Below are positions 1-8,707 of a stretch of DNA of 64,000 nt, piece after piece. A program made the translations under genes and the position numbers. How positions within the stretch are numbered: the first letter of the stretch is position 1; every line of letters starts with the position of its first letter. The notes beneath the pieces were generated by a model, which ran no database searches, was not told the origin of the DNA, and saw only the letters and a list, made by a program, of their open reading frames with translations. This stretch comes from Viridibacillus arenosi (GTDB lineage Bacteria > Bacillota > Bacilli > Bacillales_A > Planococcaceae), in the NCBI RefSeq assembly GCF_001955655.1, contig NZ_MSPW01000006.1, forward strand, positions 124,001 to 188,000, written 5' to 3'.

Positions 1-680
1 GAGAAGGGGCAAAAGAAATTTTAGAGGATTTAGAAATTGTCTCTGGAAACTTTTTGTTCAATCATACAATTGCAGAAGGTTTAGTCGATACAACTAGTAG
101 TAAGCGTTCATATTTAAGAGGCGCATTTTTAGCTGGTGGATCTGTCAATAATCCGGAAACTTCCGCGTATCATTTAGAAGTGTATTCGTTATATAAAGAG
201 CATGGTGAGGCACTGGCTGATTTAATGAATAAATTCGATTTAAATGCAAAAACAATCGAAAGAAAAAAAGGATTTGTCACATACTTAAAAGAAGCTGAGA
301 AAATTTCAGACTTTTTAAGTTTAGTAGGTGCACATCAAGCCATGATGAAATTTGAAGATGTGCGTATTGTACGTGATATGAGAAATAGCGTGAATCGACT
401 TGTGAACTGTGAGACGGCTAATTTAAACAAAACGATTGGAGCAGCTGTTCGTCAAGTAGAAAATATCCGATATATCGATCATAGTATTGGGATTGATCAA
501 CTACCTGAGAAGCTTAGAGAGATTGCTCGATTACGTGTGGAGTATCAAGAAGTGACATTAAAAGAACTTGGTGAAATGGTATCAGCAGGTACTGTTAGTA
601 AATCAGGTGTCAATCATCGCCTACGTAAAATTGATGATATTGCTGAATCATTGCGTAGAGGCGAAGTGGTTAAACTTTAA
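1..680 (+). CDS. whiA: WhiA sporulation/cell-division regulator, 5'-truncated by window edge
   Basis: C-terminal part (about 226 residues) of WhiA, a DNA-binding protein with a LAGLIDADG homing-endonuclease-like fold followed by a helix-turn-helix. The reading frame is open from base 3, so the gene begins left of the window. Visible marks are the segment after the LAGLIDADG part ([17 protein letters not shown], residues about 25-41) and the C-terminal helix-turn-helix around LKELGEMVS and [10 protein letters not shown]. In Bacillus, WhiA binds DNA and influences cell division and chromosome segregation. It lies 57 bp upstream of crh, the same order as yvcL-crh in Bacillus subtilis, so the two are probably cotranscribed. 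Confidence 0.95.
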   Translation, partial: EGAKEILEDLEIVSGNFLFNHTIAEGLVDTTSSKRSYLRGAFLAGGSVNNPETSAYHLEVYSLYKEHGEALADLMNKFDLNAKTIERKKGFVTYLKEAEKISDFLSLVGAHQAMMKFEDVRIVRDMRNSVNRLVNCETANLNKTIGAAVRQVENIRYIDHSIGIDQLPEKLREIARLRVEYQEVTLKELGEMVSAGTVSKSGVNHRLRKIDDIAESLRRGEVVKL

Positions 681-737
681 TGGAATGAAGACGCACGGAT
701 AATGAATATATAAGTAATTATAGGAGGAGTAAAACGA

Positions 738-995
738 ATGGCAGAACAACAAGTAGAAGTAAAACTTAAATCAGGACTACAAGCAAGACAGGCGGCTTTG
801 TTCGTACAAGAAGCAAATCGCTACTCTGCGGATGTATTTTTGACGAAAGATAATAAAAAAGTAAATGCTAAAAGTATTATGGGTATTATGAGTTTGGCTG
901 TTGCAAAAGGATCTAAAGTCATTTTAACTGCAGATGGTGCCGATGAAGCACTTGCATTAAATGGTCTAGTAAAACTAATTCAATCTGAGGATTAA
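738..995 (+). CDS. crh: Crh, catabolite-repression HPr-like protein
   Basis: An 85-residue HPr-fold protein. The position of the catalytic His15 of HPr is occupied by Gln (LQARQAA where HPr has a HARPA-type motif), so it should not carry phosphate from PEP. The regulatory serine region (AKSIMGIMSL, Ser near 46) is kept, so HPr kinase can phosphorylate it and it can act as corepressor of CcpA. This Gln/Ser combination distinguishes Crh from PtsH. The start has a good ribosome site (AGGAGG at 722-727). It follows whiA directly and ends at a strong hairpin terminator. Confidence 0.95.
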   Translation: MAEQQVEVKLKSGLQARQAALFVQEANRYSADVFLTKDNKKVNAKSIMGIMSLAVAKGSKVILTADGADEALALNGLVKLIQSED

Positions 996-1010
996 ATGAA
1001 TAAAATATAA

Positions 1011-1047
1011 AAACCGCTATTCTCATCTTACGAGAATAGCGGTTTTT
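1011..1047. terminator. Bidirectional terminator between crh and clpP
   Basis: A hairpin with arms AAACCGCTATTCTC and GAGAATAGCGGTTT and a short loop, flanked by A and T runs. It sits between the convergent genes crh and clpP and can serve both strands. Confidence 0.9.
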
Positions 1048-1054
1048 TAGATGT

Positions 1055-1645
1055 TTATTTAATTTCGTTACGTTCAAAAATTTGATCGATTAGACCATAT
1101 TCTTTCGCACGCTCAGCTGTCATGAAGTTATCACGATCTGTGTCTTTTGCTATAACTTCGATTGGTTGACCTGTACGTTCAGATAAAATACTGTTTAGTT
1201 TTTCACGAAGGAATAAAATGCGTTTTGCAGCAATTTCAATTTCAGTCGCTTGACCTTGTGCGCCACCAAGTGGTTGGTGAATCATCACTTCAGCATTCGG
1301 TAATGCAAAGCGTTTCCCTTTTTCACCAGCGGCAAGTAAGAAAGCACCCATAGATGCAGCCATACCGATACAAATTGTTTGTACATTTGGTTTGATGAAT
1401 TGCATAGTATCGTAGATTGCCATACCAGCTGTAATGCTACCACCAGGACTGTTAATGTATATAGAGATATCTTTCTCTGGATCTTCAGCTTCTAGGAATA
1501 AAAGTTGAGCAACAATAGCGTTTGCAACGTTGTCATCGATAGCGCTACCTAACATAATAATACGGTCTTTCAATAAGCGTGAGTAAATGTCATAAGCACG
1601 TTCACCGCGGTTTGTCTGTTCAATAACTGTAGGGATTAAGTTCAT
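1055..1645 (-). CDS. clpP: ATP-dependent Clp protease proteolytic subunit ClpP
   Basis: A 196-residue serine peptidase that forms the barrel of Clp proteases and works with ClpC, ClpX or ClpE in the cytoplasm. The start is the ATG at 1645 ([19 protein letters not shown]), which has AGGAGGATA just upstream and gives the normal ClpP length. An open frame extends to 1849 but covers the promoter region, so the longer form is rejected. The catalytic triad is visible: Ser in [11 protein letters not shown], His in MIHQPLGG and Asp in DTDRDNFM. A CtsR-type operator overlaps the upstream promoter. Confidence 0.97.
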   Translation of the reverse strand: MNLIPTVIEQTNRGERAYDIYSRLLKDRIIMLGSAIDDNVANAIVAQLLFLEAEDPEKDISIYINSPGGSITAGMAIYDTMQFIKPNVQTICIGMAASMGAFLLAAGEKGKRFALPNAEVMIHQPLGGAQGQATEIEIAAKRILFLREKLNSILSERTGQPIEVIAKDTDRDNFMTAERAKEYGLIDQIFERNEIK

Positions 1646-1714
1646 AAGAATATCCTCCTCAAAAGGTAAATTCAATTTTCCTGTATAAAAGCAATTTGCT
1701 TCTATTGCACCTTT

Positions 1715-1745
1715 ATCATACACATTATGGTCAAGGAAGGTCAAA
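1715..1745 (-). promoter_or_regulatory. clpP promoter overlapped by CtsR operator
   Basis: Read on the minus strand, TTGACC (1739-1744) is followed by an 18-bp spacer and TATGAT (1715-1720), a vegetative promoter about 70 bp before the clpP start codon. On the plus strand, bases 1729-1745 read GGTCAAGGAAGGTCAAA, a tandem heptad with 3-bp spacing like the CtsR consensus (GGTCAAA N3 GGTCAAA, one mismatch). The operator covers the -35 region, as expected for heat-shock repression by CtsR. Confidence 0.85.
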
Positions 1746-1822
1746 TGATTCGAATCCAATAATCCTATGGTTGAATTGTTTTGGTTTCCTTTGTATAATA
1801 GAAAAGTCGCAATTGATGAATT

Positions 1823-1894
1823 GCCCTCGTAGTGTAATGGATAACACATAAGATTCCGGTTCTTAGACTGGGGGTTCGATTCCCTCCGAGGGCG
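1823..1894 (+). tRNA. tRNA-Arg (anticodon CCG)
   Basis: A full cloverleaf is visible: acceptor arms GCCCTCG and CGAGGGC, D stem GTGT/ACAC, anticodon stem TAAGA/TCTTA with loop TTCCGGT (anticodon CCG), and T arm GGGGTTCGATTCCCTC. The 3' CCA is not encoded. It reads the codon CGG and is followed by a hairpin terminator. Confidence 0.95.
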
Positions 1895-1910
1895 TATATA
1901 ACTGCACTTT

Positions 1911-1952
1911 AAACATCTATGTCGTTATTTAAATAGCGACATAGATGTTTTT
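1911..1952 (+). terminator. Terminator of tRNA-Arg
   Basis: Long hairpin AAACATCTATGTCG ... CGACATAGATGTTT followed by T residues, 17 bp after the tRNA. Confidence 0.85.
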
Positions 1953-2019
1953 GTATGATGGGCTCCAATAATGATAATATGCCCAAATCAATAGAATAAT
2001 AAACTGTCATATAGAAATT

Positions 2020-2052
2020 AAAAGTCGCTTTAATATTGAAAAGCGACTTTTT
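2020..2052 (-). terminator. Terminator of the TetR gene
   Basis: Hairpin AAAAGTCGCTTT ... AAAGCGACTTTT just beyond the stop codon of the minus-strand TetR gene. A and T runs on both sides could make it bidirectional. Confidence 0.7.
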
Positions 2053-2060
2053 GTGTCCAA

Positions 2061-2969
2061 TTAATTACTATTTAATATGTCTAGGTTGTTATTTTGTTTT
2101 ATAAATAGCCATATAAGATTTGCAATTTCTTGGGCTTCTGCAGCATGTTTAGTACCTTTAAAGCTAGTGTTAAAGGGTAATACAATTGCTTCAATTATAT
2201 AGTATGGGGTAGTTTCTTCTTGTAAAGATTTTATAAGGCAGGTTGTATATTCTTTACCAGCTTGTAAATCATCTTCAATAAGGCCTTCTGAAAATCCAGT
2301 TAGCTGTTCTGCTAAATACTCTTTCGTTACATATTTATGTTTGAAATTCTCATGTAAGTACTTTGCTAAATCACAGCCTAAGAAATGTTCACCTCTCTCA
2401 ATTTGAGCAGGTAAAACGGCATCTAGCTGTTGAATTACGTATTTCACAATCTGTACTGGGTCTAGAGCATCTTCACGTGTAATTTTCCAAATATGCAACA
2501 TATGTTGTATCATACCAAAAGTTAGGATGGCAGCATCGTAACAGTGCGGCTTTGATTCTTCTCCATAAATATCGACAATTCTTTTTGCGAGCCAATTTAA
2601 CTCGTTTAGATGAAATCGCATTACTACTTCTTTAAGTTCTGGTTCACCCGAATGGAAAATCGATTCAAAGATAGGGATTAAATTTTGATCACGGTTTATT
2701 TGCATCAATACAGCAATTTGCTTAGCTAGTAAGTCTTTATCTTTTGGATCCTGTCCTATAAGCATCTCATGCTTGCGAACATCCGCTTCTTCGCGACCTT
2801 TAGCTATTATTGCGATTAAGCATTCGTTTTTTGAAGCAAAATAATTATAAAAAGTGCCTTTAGAAATATGCGATTCATCTAGAATATCTTGGATGGAGGT
2901 ATTTTGAAAACCTTTTTCCACGAAGAGCTTTTGAGAGGCAACGATAACTTGACGTTTACGATTGTTCAT
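2061..2969 (-). CDS. TetR/AcrR-family transcriptional regulator
   Basis: A 302-residue protein with a classic TetR N-terminal helix-turn-helix (residues about 3-50: VIVASQKLFVEKGFQNTSIQDIL, then ISKGTFYNYFASKNECL). The long C-terminal half would bind the inducer and dimerize. It is longer than the usual 190-220 residues. It is divergent from the MFS transporter at 3141 with a 171-bp shared control region, so it most likely represses that gene. The ligand is unknown. Confidence 0.9.
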   Translation of the reverse strand: MNNRKRQVIVASQKLFVEKGFQNTSIQDILDESHISKGTFYNYFASKNECLIAIIAKGREEADVRKHEMLIGQDPKDKDLLAKQIAVLMQINRDQNLIPIFESIFHSGEPELKEVVMRFHLNELNWLAKRIVDIYGEESKPHCYDAAILTFGMIQHMLHIWKITREDALDPVQIVKYVIQQLDAVLPAQIERGEHFLGCDLAKYLHENFKHKYVTKEYLAEQLTGFSEGLIEDDLQAGKEYTTCLIKSLQEETTPYYIIEAIVLPFNTSFKGTKHAAEAQEIANLIWLFIKQNNNLDILNSN

Positions 2970-3058
2970 AACATCACCTATTTTTTCAATTAGTGTACTA
3001 TCATTCTAACTTGGAAACGCTTTAATATCAATGTTTATAAAATGACAAAATTTTTTAG

Positions 3059-3087
3059 TTGAAAAAGTTGTACCATGAGTATAAAAT
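3059..3087 (+). promoter_or_regulatory. Predicted promoter of the MFS transporter
   Basis: TTGAAA (3059-3064), a 17-bp spacer and TAAAAT (3082-3087) precede the transporter gene in the region shared with the divergent TetR gene. No clean TetR palindrome was identified by eye. Confidence 0.5.
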
Positions 3088-3140
3088 AAATCAAGTAAAC
3101 TTCTATATACGAAATATAATGAAAGTAGAGAGGATATAAT

Positions 3141-4682
3141 ATGAATAGTAACGCATTACAGAAAAAGCCACCTTACGCAATGATAGTAATCTTGTTTATA
3201 GGTGCTTTTGTTTCTTTTCTTAACAACACATTATTAAATGTGGCATTACCAACGATAATGAAGGAGTTTGATGTAGCGGCTTCTCAAGTTCAATGGCTAT
3301 CAACGGGTTATATGCTTGTCGGAGGTATTCTAGTTCCAGCAAGTGCCTTTTTTATCACTCGATTTAAAAACCGTCATTTATTTATTACATCAATGACATT
3401 ATTTTCTATAGGTACAGCATTAGCTATATTCGCTCCAGAGTTTTGGGTACTTATTGCAGCTCGTATGATTCAAGCAGCAGGTGCAGCAGTATTAGGACCG
3501 TTATTAATGAATGTTATGTTAACAAGTTTCCCAATTGAAAAACGTGGATCTGTTATGGGTATCTTTGGTCTAGTAATGATTTCTGCTCCAGCTATCGGAC
3601 CAACATTATCAGGCTGGATTGTAGAGCACTATGATTGGCGTATGTTATTTGAAATCATCTTGCCTTTCGCAATTCTTGTATTATTGCTAGCAATCTTTAA
3701 ACTAGGCAATGTAATGGAAACAAGAAAAGTAAGCCTAGATGTCTTTTCATTGATCTTATCTACTATTGGATTTGGTTCTTTACTTTATGGCTTCAGTTCA
3801 GCTGGAGATAAAGGATGGGATAGCCCAATCGTTTACGGTACAATTATTGTCGGTGTCTTAGGTGTTGCTGCATTTGTTATTAGACAGCTGTTCTTAGAAC
3901 AACCTTTGCTAGATGTTAGAATCTACAAACACCCGATGTTTGCGCTATCTTCAGCGATTTCAATCGTCGTTTCTATGGCAATGTTCTCAGGTATGATTAT
4001 TACACCAATTTATGTTCAAACAGTTCGTGGTATTTCGCCTTTAGATGCAGGATTATTAATGCTACCAGGTGCACTTGTGATGGGAATTATGTCACCAATT
4101 ACAGGTAAGTTATTTGATAAATTTGGACCTAAAGCATTGGCTCTTACTGGGTTAACAATTACTACGATTGCAACATACGAGTTAACAAAATTAACTGCCG
4201 ATACTAGTTATGGTTACTTAATGTTTGCATATACAATTCGTATGTTCGGTATGTCTATGGTTATGATGCCGATTATGACAAATGGCTTAAACCAATTACC
4301 AATGAAGATGAATCCACATGGTACTGCCATGAATAATACGCTACAACAAGTTTCTGGCGCAATTGGTTCAGCTGTATTAATCACAATTATGACAAAGCAT
4401 ACAGCTACTCGTGCAAAAGAGATAGGTTTAGAAATGAAAGAAAAAATGGCTTCAGCTGCGCAATCTGGTAATGTACCAAGTGCAACAGAAATTGCTCAAA
4501 TGAAAGCTCAAGTTGGTCAACAAGCGTTGATTGATGGTATTAACTTCTCATTCTTTGTTGCAATGGGTATTACGATAGTTGCTCTTATCTTAGCGCTATT
4601 TGTTAAACGTGTTCCTGTTAATGGAAAATCAATGAACCCAACTGAAAACACTCAAGAACAAAAAGAAGAAGTTAAAGCATAA
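3141..4682 (+). CDS. MFS drug efflux transporter, DHA2 (EmrB/QacA) type, 14 TMS
   Basis: A 513-residue proton antiporter with about 14 membrane segments and few charged residues between them. Family marks include LNVALPTIMKEFD after the first helix, WLSTGYML, and ARMIQAAGAAVLGPLLM. It should export drugs or toxic lipophilic compounds across the membrane. It pairs with the divergent TetR gene, the usual layout for inducible efflux. The C-terminal tail (EQKEEVKA) is cytoplasmic and charged. The substrate cannot be deduced. Confidence 0.93.
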   Translation: MNSNALQKKPPYAMIVILFIGAFVSFLNNTLLNVALPTIMKEFDVAASQVQWLSTGYMLVGGILVPASAFFITRFKNRHLFITSMTLFSIGTALAIFAPEFWVLIAARMIQAAGAAVLGPLLMNVMLTSFPIEKRGSVMGIFGLVMISAPAIGPTLSGWIVEHYDWRMLFEIILPFAILVLLLAIFKLGNVMETRKVSLDVFSLILSTIGFGSLLYGFSSAGDKGWDSPIVYGTIIVGVLGVAAFVIRQLFLEQPLLDVRIYKHPMFALSSAISIVVSMAMFSGMIITPIYVQTVRGISPLDAGLLMLPGALVMGIMSPITGKLFDKFGPKALALTGLTITTIATYELTKLTADTSYGYLMFAYTIRMFGMSMVMMPIMTNGLNQLPMKMNPHGTAMNNTLQQVSGAIGSAVLITIMTKHTATRAKEIGLEMKEKMASAAQSGNVPSATEIAQMKAQVGQQALIDGINFSFFVAMGITIVALILALFVKRVPVNGKSMNPTENTQEQKEEVKA

Positions 4683-4690
4683 TAAAAGAA

Positions 4691-4733
4691 AACGCTCAGT
4701 TATGACGTAAAGTCATAACTGAGCGTTTTTTTG
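4691..4733. terminator. Terminator between the MFS and coat protein genes
   Basis: Hairpin AACGCTCAGTTATGAC ... GTCATAACTGAGCGTT with a following T run. It lies between convergent genes. Confidence 0.9.
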
Positions 4734-5354
4734 TTATTGTAGGCGGGAATTTGGAGCGGGGGCAAAAGCATTTAATAACTCTTGCATATCTTTTCCATCT
4801 AATTGAGGTACTTGATAATATTTATGTTTGTTTTGATACAGGGATAATTCGTAAGCCATTTCAATACAGTTCGGTACTGAATCGGCTAGTACACGTCTTA
4901 CCACCGGGTTAGTTGTTTCGAGGGCAGTCGTTACCTTACATGAAGCGAGCTGTTTATGCCCACCTAGTAAGTAACCTGAAATCATTTCGTCATTCAGCTC
5001 AGAAGCGTTTGACATTGGCTTTTTTGGTTGAGATGGTTCTAACCCGTAGATGAAATCATGGTTAAGTTTCATCTGATAACTACCAGTCGGGTGAGATGGG
5101 TCACGTCCTGTCCTAAATGACTCAACTGTAATATTGTACTCATCTAAGCTGAAATTGTACTGGCGGTCTAAAATATCCAGTAATTCTGGGTCTTGTACGT
5201 GTGGACGCAAAAGTACAGCGTGATTAAGCATAGCAACTGTTTCAGATAATGTTTCGTGCATATCTAAAACTTCGTGGCCACCATGGTTCATCATCGCAGA
5301 CTGTGGTTGATACATATTACCGGATTCAGTTTGTCCAAATTGGTTATTAGTCAA
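4734..5354 (-). CDS. CotF-family spore coat protein
   Basis: A 206-residue protein with a Coat_F-type domain. Residues about 30-85 (DMHETLSETVAMLNHAV ... LDILDRQYNFSLDEYN) and 125-185 (ISGYLLGGHKQLASCK ... VPNCIEMAYELSLYQNK) resemble the two helical halves of CotF-like coat proteins and related ferritin-like coat proteins. The start codon is TTG at 5354, chosen because AGGAGGCC lies 6 bases upstream. It implies that the host makes endospores. The N-terminus is rich in Asn, Gln and His. Confidence 0.8.
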   Translation of the reverse strand: MTNNQFGQTESGNMYQPQSAMMNHGGHEVLDMHETLSETVAMLNHAVLLRPHVQDPELLDILDRQYNFSLDEYNITVESFRTGRDPSHPTGSYQMKLNHDFIYGLEPSQPKKPMSNASELNDEMISGYLLGGHKQLASCKVTTALETTNPVVRRVLADSVPNCIEMAYELSLYQNKHKYYQVPQLDGKDMQELLNAFAPAPNSRLQ

Positions 5355-5525
5355 TTGTTTGGCCTCCTTAATGAAATAGCGTTTACCGCAACTGTAGTAT
5401 GGATTTAAAGCAAAACATTATACGATGAAAATGAAACTTCCAAATGTTTGAAGCGTATAATAAGTCGTATGTTTTTTCATAAGGAAGTAAGGGAAGAATA
5501 ATTAAAAAATGAGGAGGTCTTTCAT

Positions 5526-6107
5526 TTGAAAAAATTGGTCACACCCTTAATAATAATTGTCGTAATTCTTGGTGTTTTAGCGATGATGATTGTGCCACGC
5601 TATAACAAGTTAGTGAATGCGGATGAGCAAGTGGATTCGAAGTATGCTCAAATTGAAAATCAATTACAAAGACGTTTAGATTTAATACCTAATTTAGTGA
5701 ATACAGTTAAAGGATATGCAAATCATGAAAAAGAGATTATGACGGACATTGCTGAATCTCGATCGAAATTAGCTGGGGCGAATACACCACAAGATCAAGC
5801 TATCGCAAATGATGAATTGACTGGTGCATTAAATCGATTATTAGTTGTTGTAGAAAAGTATCCTGACTTAAAAGCAGACGCGAATTTCCGTCAATTGATG
5901 GATGAACTCTCTGGAACGGAAAATCGTATTGCTGTCGCGCGTGAAGATTATAATGAAGAGGTAAATAGTTATAATAAATTAAGAAGAGCATTTCCAGGGA
6001 ACCTTATTGCTGGAATGTTCAATTTTGAGAAAAAAGAATATTTTAAAGCAAATCCTAATGCCAAAGATGCTCCAGCAGTAGACTTTGGTGGAAATGATTC
6101 AAAATGA
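5526..6107 (+). CDS. LemA family protein
   Basis: A 193-residue membrane-anchored protein. Residues 5-24 form one N-terminal membrane helix, and the rest is an all-alpha LemA domain with the family motif (QIENQLQRRLDLIPNLV, residues 44-60) and REDYNEEVNSYN. The start is TTG at 5526, with GAGGAGGT upstream. Its end overlaps the next gene by 4 bp (ATGA), so the two are translationally coupled. LemA proteins are often paired with TPM-domain proteins, as here. The molecular function is not established. Confidence 0.92.
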   Translation: MKKLVTPLIIIVVILGVLAMMIVPRYNKLVNADEQVDSKYAQIENQLQRRLDLIPNLVNTVKGYANHEKEIMTDIAESRSKLAGANTPQDQAIANDELTGALNRLLVVVEKYPDLKADANFRQLMDELSGTENRIAVAREDYNEEVNSYNKLRRAFPGNLIAGMFNFEKKEYFKANPNAKDAPAVDFGGNDSK

Positions 6108-6904
6108 AAAAAATCACTCTTGTACTAGGTGTATTATTTACTTTGGGGTTATTTTTTATAACTTCTGCAACGACTCAAGCCGCAAGTTTACCGAAACCTG
6201 AGCAGGATGGGTACGTACAGGATTTTGCAAATGTTGTATCAAAAGACACCAAAGAAGAATTGAATGAGCTATCCAAAAATCTAGAGATTGCAACCGGTGC
6301 ACAAATTTATATTTTAACTGTAGATACTTTAGGTGGTTTGGATGCTGCATCGTATGGTACAAAAATTGTGCGTGCATGGGGAATTGGAAGCAAAGAAAAG
6401 AATAATGGCGTGCTTATTTTAGCAAGCTTTGGTGACGCTGAAGGTGATCGGGATTTACATATTACTGTTGGTCAAGGTCTGGAAGGCGCATTACCTGATG
6501 CTAAAATTGGACGGATTTTAGATGAATATATGGTACCGAATTTAAAAGCTGGAAATTATGACGCCGCCTTTAGTTCTGCATATAAACTTATATATAATAT
6601 CGTTGCAGAGGAATATAACTGGGATGGGACAGTAGACAATCCTGTAAAGCCTGAAGAAGAAGGCTTATCGCCAATAACGATTGTTATCATCGTTATCCTT
6701 TTTTTAATCGTATATAGTATGTTTTCAAAAGGTGGAGGTGGATCTGGTGGTTCACGAGGTCGCCGAAGAAGTATATATGATTATGGTGGTGGCTGGGGGA
6801 GTTTTAATTCCGGTGGTAGTGGTAGATCTAGTGGCAGAAGTTTTGGTGGATTCAACGGTGGTGGAGGCTCATCAGCTGGTGGAGGAGCAGGGCGTAAATG
6901 GTAG
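6104..6904 (+). CDS. TPM-domain protein (YgcG family)
   Basis: A 266-residue exported protein: signal peptide (residues 1-27, ending around TQAASL), TPM domain (about 35-175, with GVLILAS and GLEGALPDAKIGRI), one membrane helix (about 188-207, ITIVIIVILFLIVYSM), then a Gly/Ser/Arg-rich tail. TPM domains occur in proteins linked to photosystem repair in plants and to envelope functions in bacteria, where the role is unclear. Coupled to the LemA gene. The low-complexity tail may vary in length between strains. Confidence 0.88.
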   Translation: MKKITLVLGVLFTLGLFFITSATTQAASLPKPEQDGYVQDFANVVSKDTKEELNELSKNLEIATGAQIYILTVDTLGGLDAASYGTKIVRAWGIGSKEKNNGVLILASFGDAEGDRDLHITVGQGLEGALPDAKIGRILDEYMVPNLKAGNYDAAFSSAYKLIYNIVAEEYNWDGTVDNPVKPEEEGLSPITIVIIVILFLIVYSMFSKGGGGSGGSRGRRRSIYDYGGGWGSFNSGGSGRSSGRSFGGFNGGGGSSAGGGAGRKW

Positions 6905-6909
6905 ATGAA

Positions 6910-6941
6910 ATGGTTTCGCAAAATTGCGGAACCATTTTTTT
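6910..6941 (+). terminator. Terminator of the lemA-TPM operon
   Basis: Hairpin TGGTTTCGCA ... TGCGGAACCA followed by seven T residues. Confidence 0.9.
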
Positions 6942-7007
6942 GTATATGAGTTTTCGATTGGCATGCTCATCGCATAAACTTTATAATTGAGGTGGGGGTG
7001 TTGAGAA

Positions 7008-8282
7008 ATGTCATTTCGCTTTGAGCAATCACAAACACAAATTCAAAAGCTAGCGCTAACGCAGGAAATGCGGCAATCATTAGATTTACTGCAATATTCC
7101 TCTGAAGAATTACACGCTTTTCTACAAGAAAAACAAGTGGAAAATCCCTTTTTAAAAATAAAAGTAAAATCATCAAAGAATCAACAAACTAAAGATTGGG
7201 CAGAATGGACAGCTTCAGCAGAATCAGATTCAATTCAAAGTTCTATTATGGATCAGTTATTAAACCAATCCTTATCTCCTGAATGTAAAAAAGCTATCAA
7301 TTGGTTAATTAATGATTTAGATGATTTTGGCTTCTTAACAAGTACAGATGAAGAATATTCTAAATGGCTAGGTCTGAATATTCCTACTATAAAACAGGCT
7401 AGACAATACATATTACAGTGCGAACCAACTGGCATTGGCGCTTGTTCGATGTCGCAATGTTTATTATTACAAGCAGAAAAAGGGCAAATGGATGAGGTCG
7501 TTTGCAATATTTTATCCAATTATTACACATTATTTATTGAGAAAAGGTGGCAGGAGTTAGGGCGTATTTCTAACTATTCTTTAAAACAAATCCAACAAGC
7601 AGCTGATGCAATTAGTACGTTGAATCCATCACCTATAGACTATTTAAGAACACCTAAAACAGAATATATAATTTCAGAAGCAGACGTTTTTATGGAAAAT
7701 GGTAAATTGTTAATACGATATTCCAAAGAAGCATTTCCTTCTGTCGAGTTAGATGAAGAGTATGTTAAGCAAATCCAGGGAGATCAAGATTCATTTGCTT
7801 ATATTAATGGAATGAAGGAACAGGTACGTATTATAGATAAGCAATTATTGCTAAGAAAAGAAACTCTGCGCCTAGTTATTCAAGAAATCGTTAAAAAGCA
7901 ATCAGCATTTTTTTCAAAAGGCTACGACGCCATTGTTCCTTACACAATGACAGAATTAGCTACAAAGCTAGAGTTACATGAGTCGACGATTAGCAGGACA
8001 ATTAAAGAAAAATATATTCATACTGCATTGGGTACATTACCATTACGTAGATTTTTTTCACAGCGGTCAACGATGGTCAAGGACGAAGATGTTTCTGTAG
8101 ATCGTGTCAAAACACAGTTACAACAATTAATTCAAGCTGAAGATAAAACAAAGCCATTATCTGATCAAGCAATAAAAAGTTTGCTCGAGCAACAGGGATG
8201 GGTATTATCAAGACGTGTCATAGCGAAGTATCGGGAGCAATTAGGTATACTTGCTTCAACGAAACGAAAAAGGTTTGAGTAA
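7008..8282 (+). CDS. sigL: RNA polymerase sigma-54 factor (SigL/RpoN)
   Basis: A 424-residue sigma-54 factor. Visible parts in order are region I, Gln-rich (residues 1-50, KLALTQEMRQSLDLLQYSS), the core-binding domain, the helix-turn-helix (about 320-345, MTELATKLELHESTISRTIKEKYI) and the RpoN box near the C-terminus (RRVIAKYREQLGI), which recognizes -24/-12 promoters. It depends on AAA+ enhancer-binding proteins, none of which are in the window. The following gene starts 12 bp later, so they probably share a transcript. Confidence 0.96.
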   Translation: MSFRFEQSQTQIQKLALTQEMRQSLDLLQYSSEELHAFLQEKQVENPFLKIKVKSSKNQQTKDWAEWTASAESDSIQSSIMDQLLNQSLSPECKKAINWLINDLDDFGFLTSTDEEYSKWLGLNIPTIKQARQYILQCEPTGIGACSMSQCLLLQAEKGQMDEVVCNILSNYYTLFIEKRWQELGRISNYSLKQIQQAADAISTLNPSPIDYLRTPKTEYIISEADVFMENGKLLIRYSKEAFPSVELDEEYVKQIQGDQDSFAYINGMKEQVRIIDKQLLLRKETLRLVIQEIVKKQSAFFSKGYDAIVPYTMTELATKLELHESTISRTIKEKYIHTALGTLPLRRFFSQRSTMVKDEDVSVDRVKTQLQQLIQAEDKTKPLSDQAIKSLLEQQGWVLSRRVIAKYREQLGILASTKRKRFE

Positions 8283-8294
8283 TGAGGTGAGTAG

Positions 8295-8537
8295 ATGAAC
8301 ATTAAATATTATAGTCGTCCGGGTTGTGGGCTTTGTGAAGAAGGGATAGAACTATTAAAGATAGTACAAGAAGATGTTCCGTTTACAATAGAAGAAATTA
8401 ATATTGAAACAGATGATTCATTGCATGAGCGATTTATGTTAATGATACCGGTTGTTGAAAAGAACGGAGAAATTGTTCAATATGGATTGCTCGATTATGT
8501 AACTTTATTAGAGGGATTAGCTATTGAAGAGGGGTAG
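8295..8537 (+). CDS. Glutaredoxin-like (DUF836) thiol protein
   Basis: An 80-residue thioredoxin-fold protein with a CGLC motif at residues 11-14 (YYSRPGCGLCEEG) and a cis-proline region (MIPVVEKNG). It could act as a small thiol-disulfide carrier. It lies directly behind sigL and ahead of cggR, an order I recall from other Bacillus-group genomes. The stop codon lies inside the terminator hairpin. Confidence 0.85.
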   Translation: MNIKYYSRPGCGLCEEGIELLKIVQEDVPFTIEEINIETDDSLHERFMLMIPVVEKNGEIVQYGLLDYVTLLEGLAIEEG

Positions 8538-8552
8538 TTACCCTCTTTTTTA
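8527..8552 (+). terminator. Terminator overlapping the end of the glutaredoxin-like gene
   Basis: AAGAGGG ... CCCTCTT hairpin followed by T residues. The stop codon (8535-8537) is inside it. It separates the sigL transcript from the cggR promoter. Confidence 0.85.
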
Positions 8553-8585
8553 GCAAAAAAAGTTGATTTATAATTCACTTTTTAG

Positions 8586-8674
8586 TTGCGAATTTTGAAA
8601 GGCAATTGTATACTATGTGCAGGAAATAAATTTTTTTACCCCAAGTGGGACAAAATTATAACCAGTGGGACAAT
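8586..8674 (+). promoter_or_regulatory. cggR promoter with downstream CggR operator
   Basis: TTGCGA (8586-8591), a 17-bp spacer and TATACT (8609-8614) form a good vegetative promoter. Downstream of the expected start site are two direct repeats GTGGGACAA at 8645-8653 and 8665-8673, spaced 20 bp. In Bacillus subtilis, CggR binds CGGGAC-type direct repeats with about the same spacing, downstream of the promoter, and blocks elongation until fructose-1,6-bisphosphate accumulates. Sequence and position fit that model. Confidence 0.88.
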
Positions 8675-8707
8675 AATTAACCCACCGCTGATGGAGGACG
8701 TAATAAT

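Noticed and set aside
1646-1849. N-terminal extension of clpP by 68 codons
   Set aside because: It covers the clpP promoter and CtsR operator and has no counterpart in ClpP; the ATG at 1645 has a strong ribosome site.
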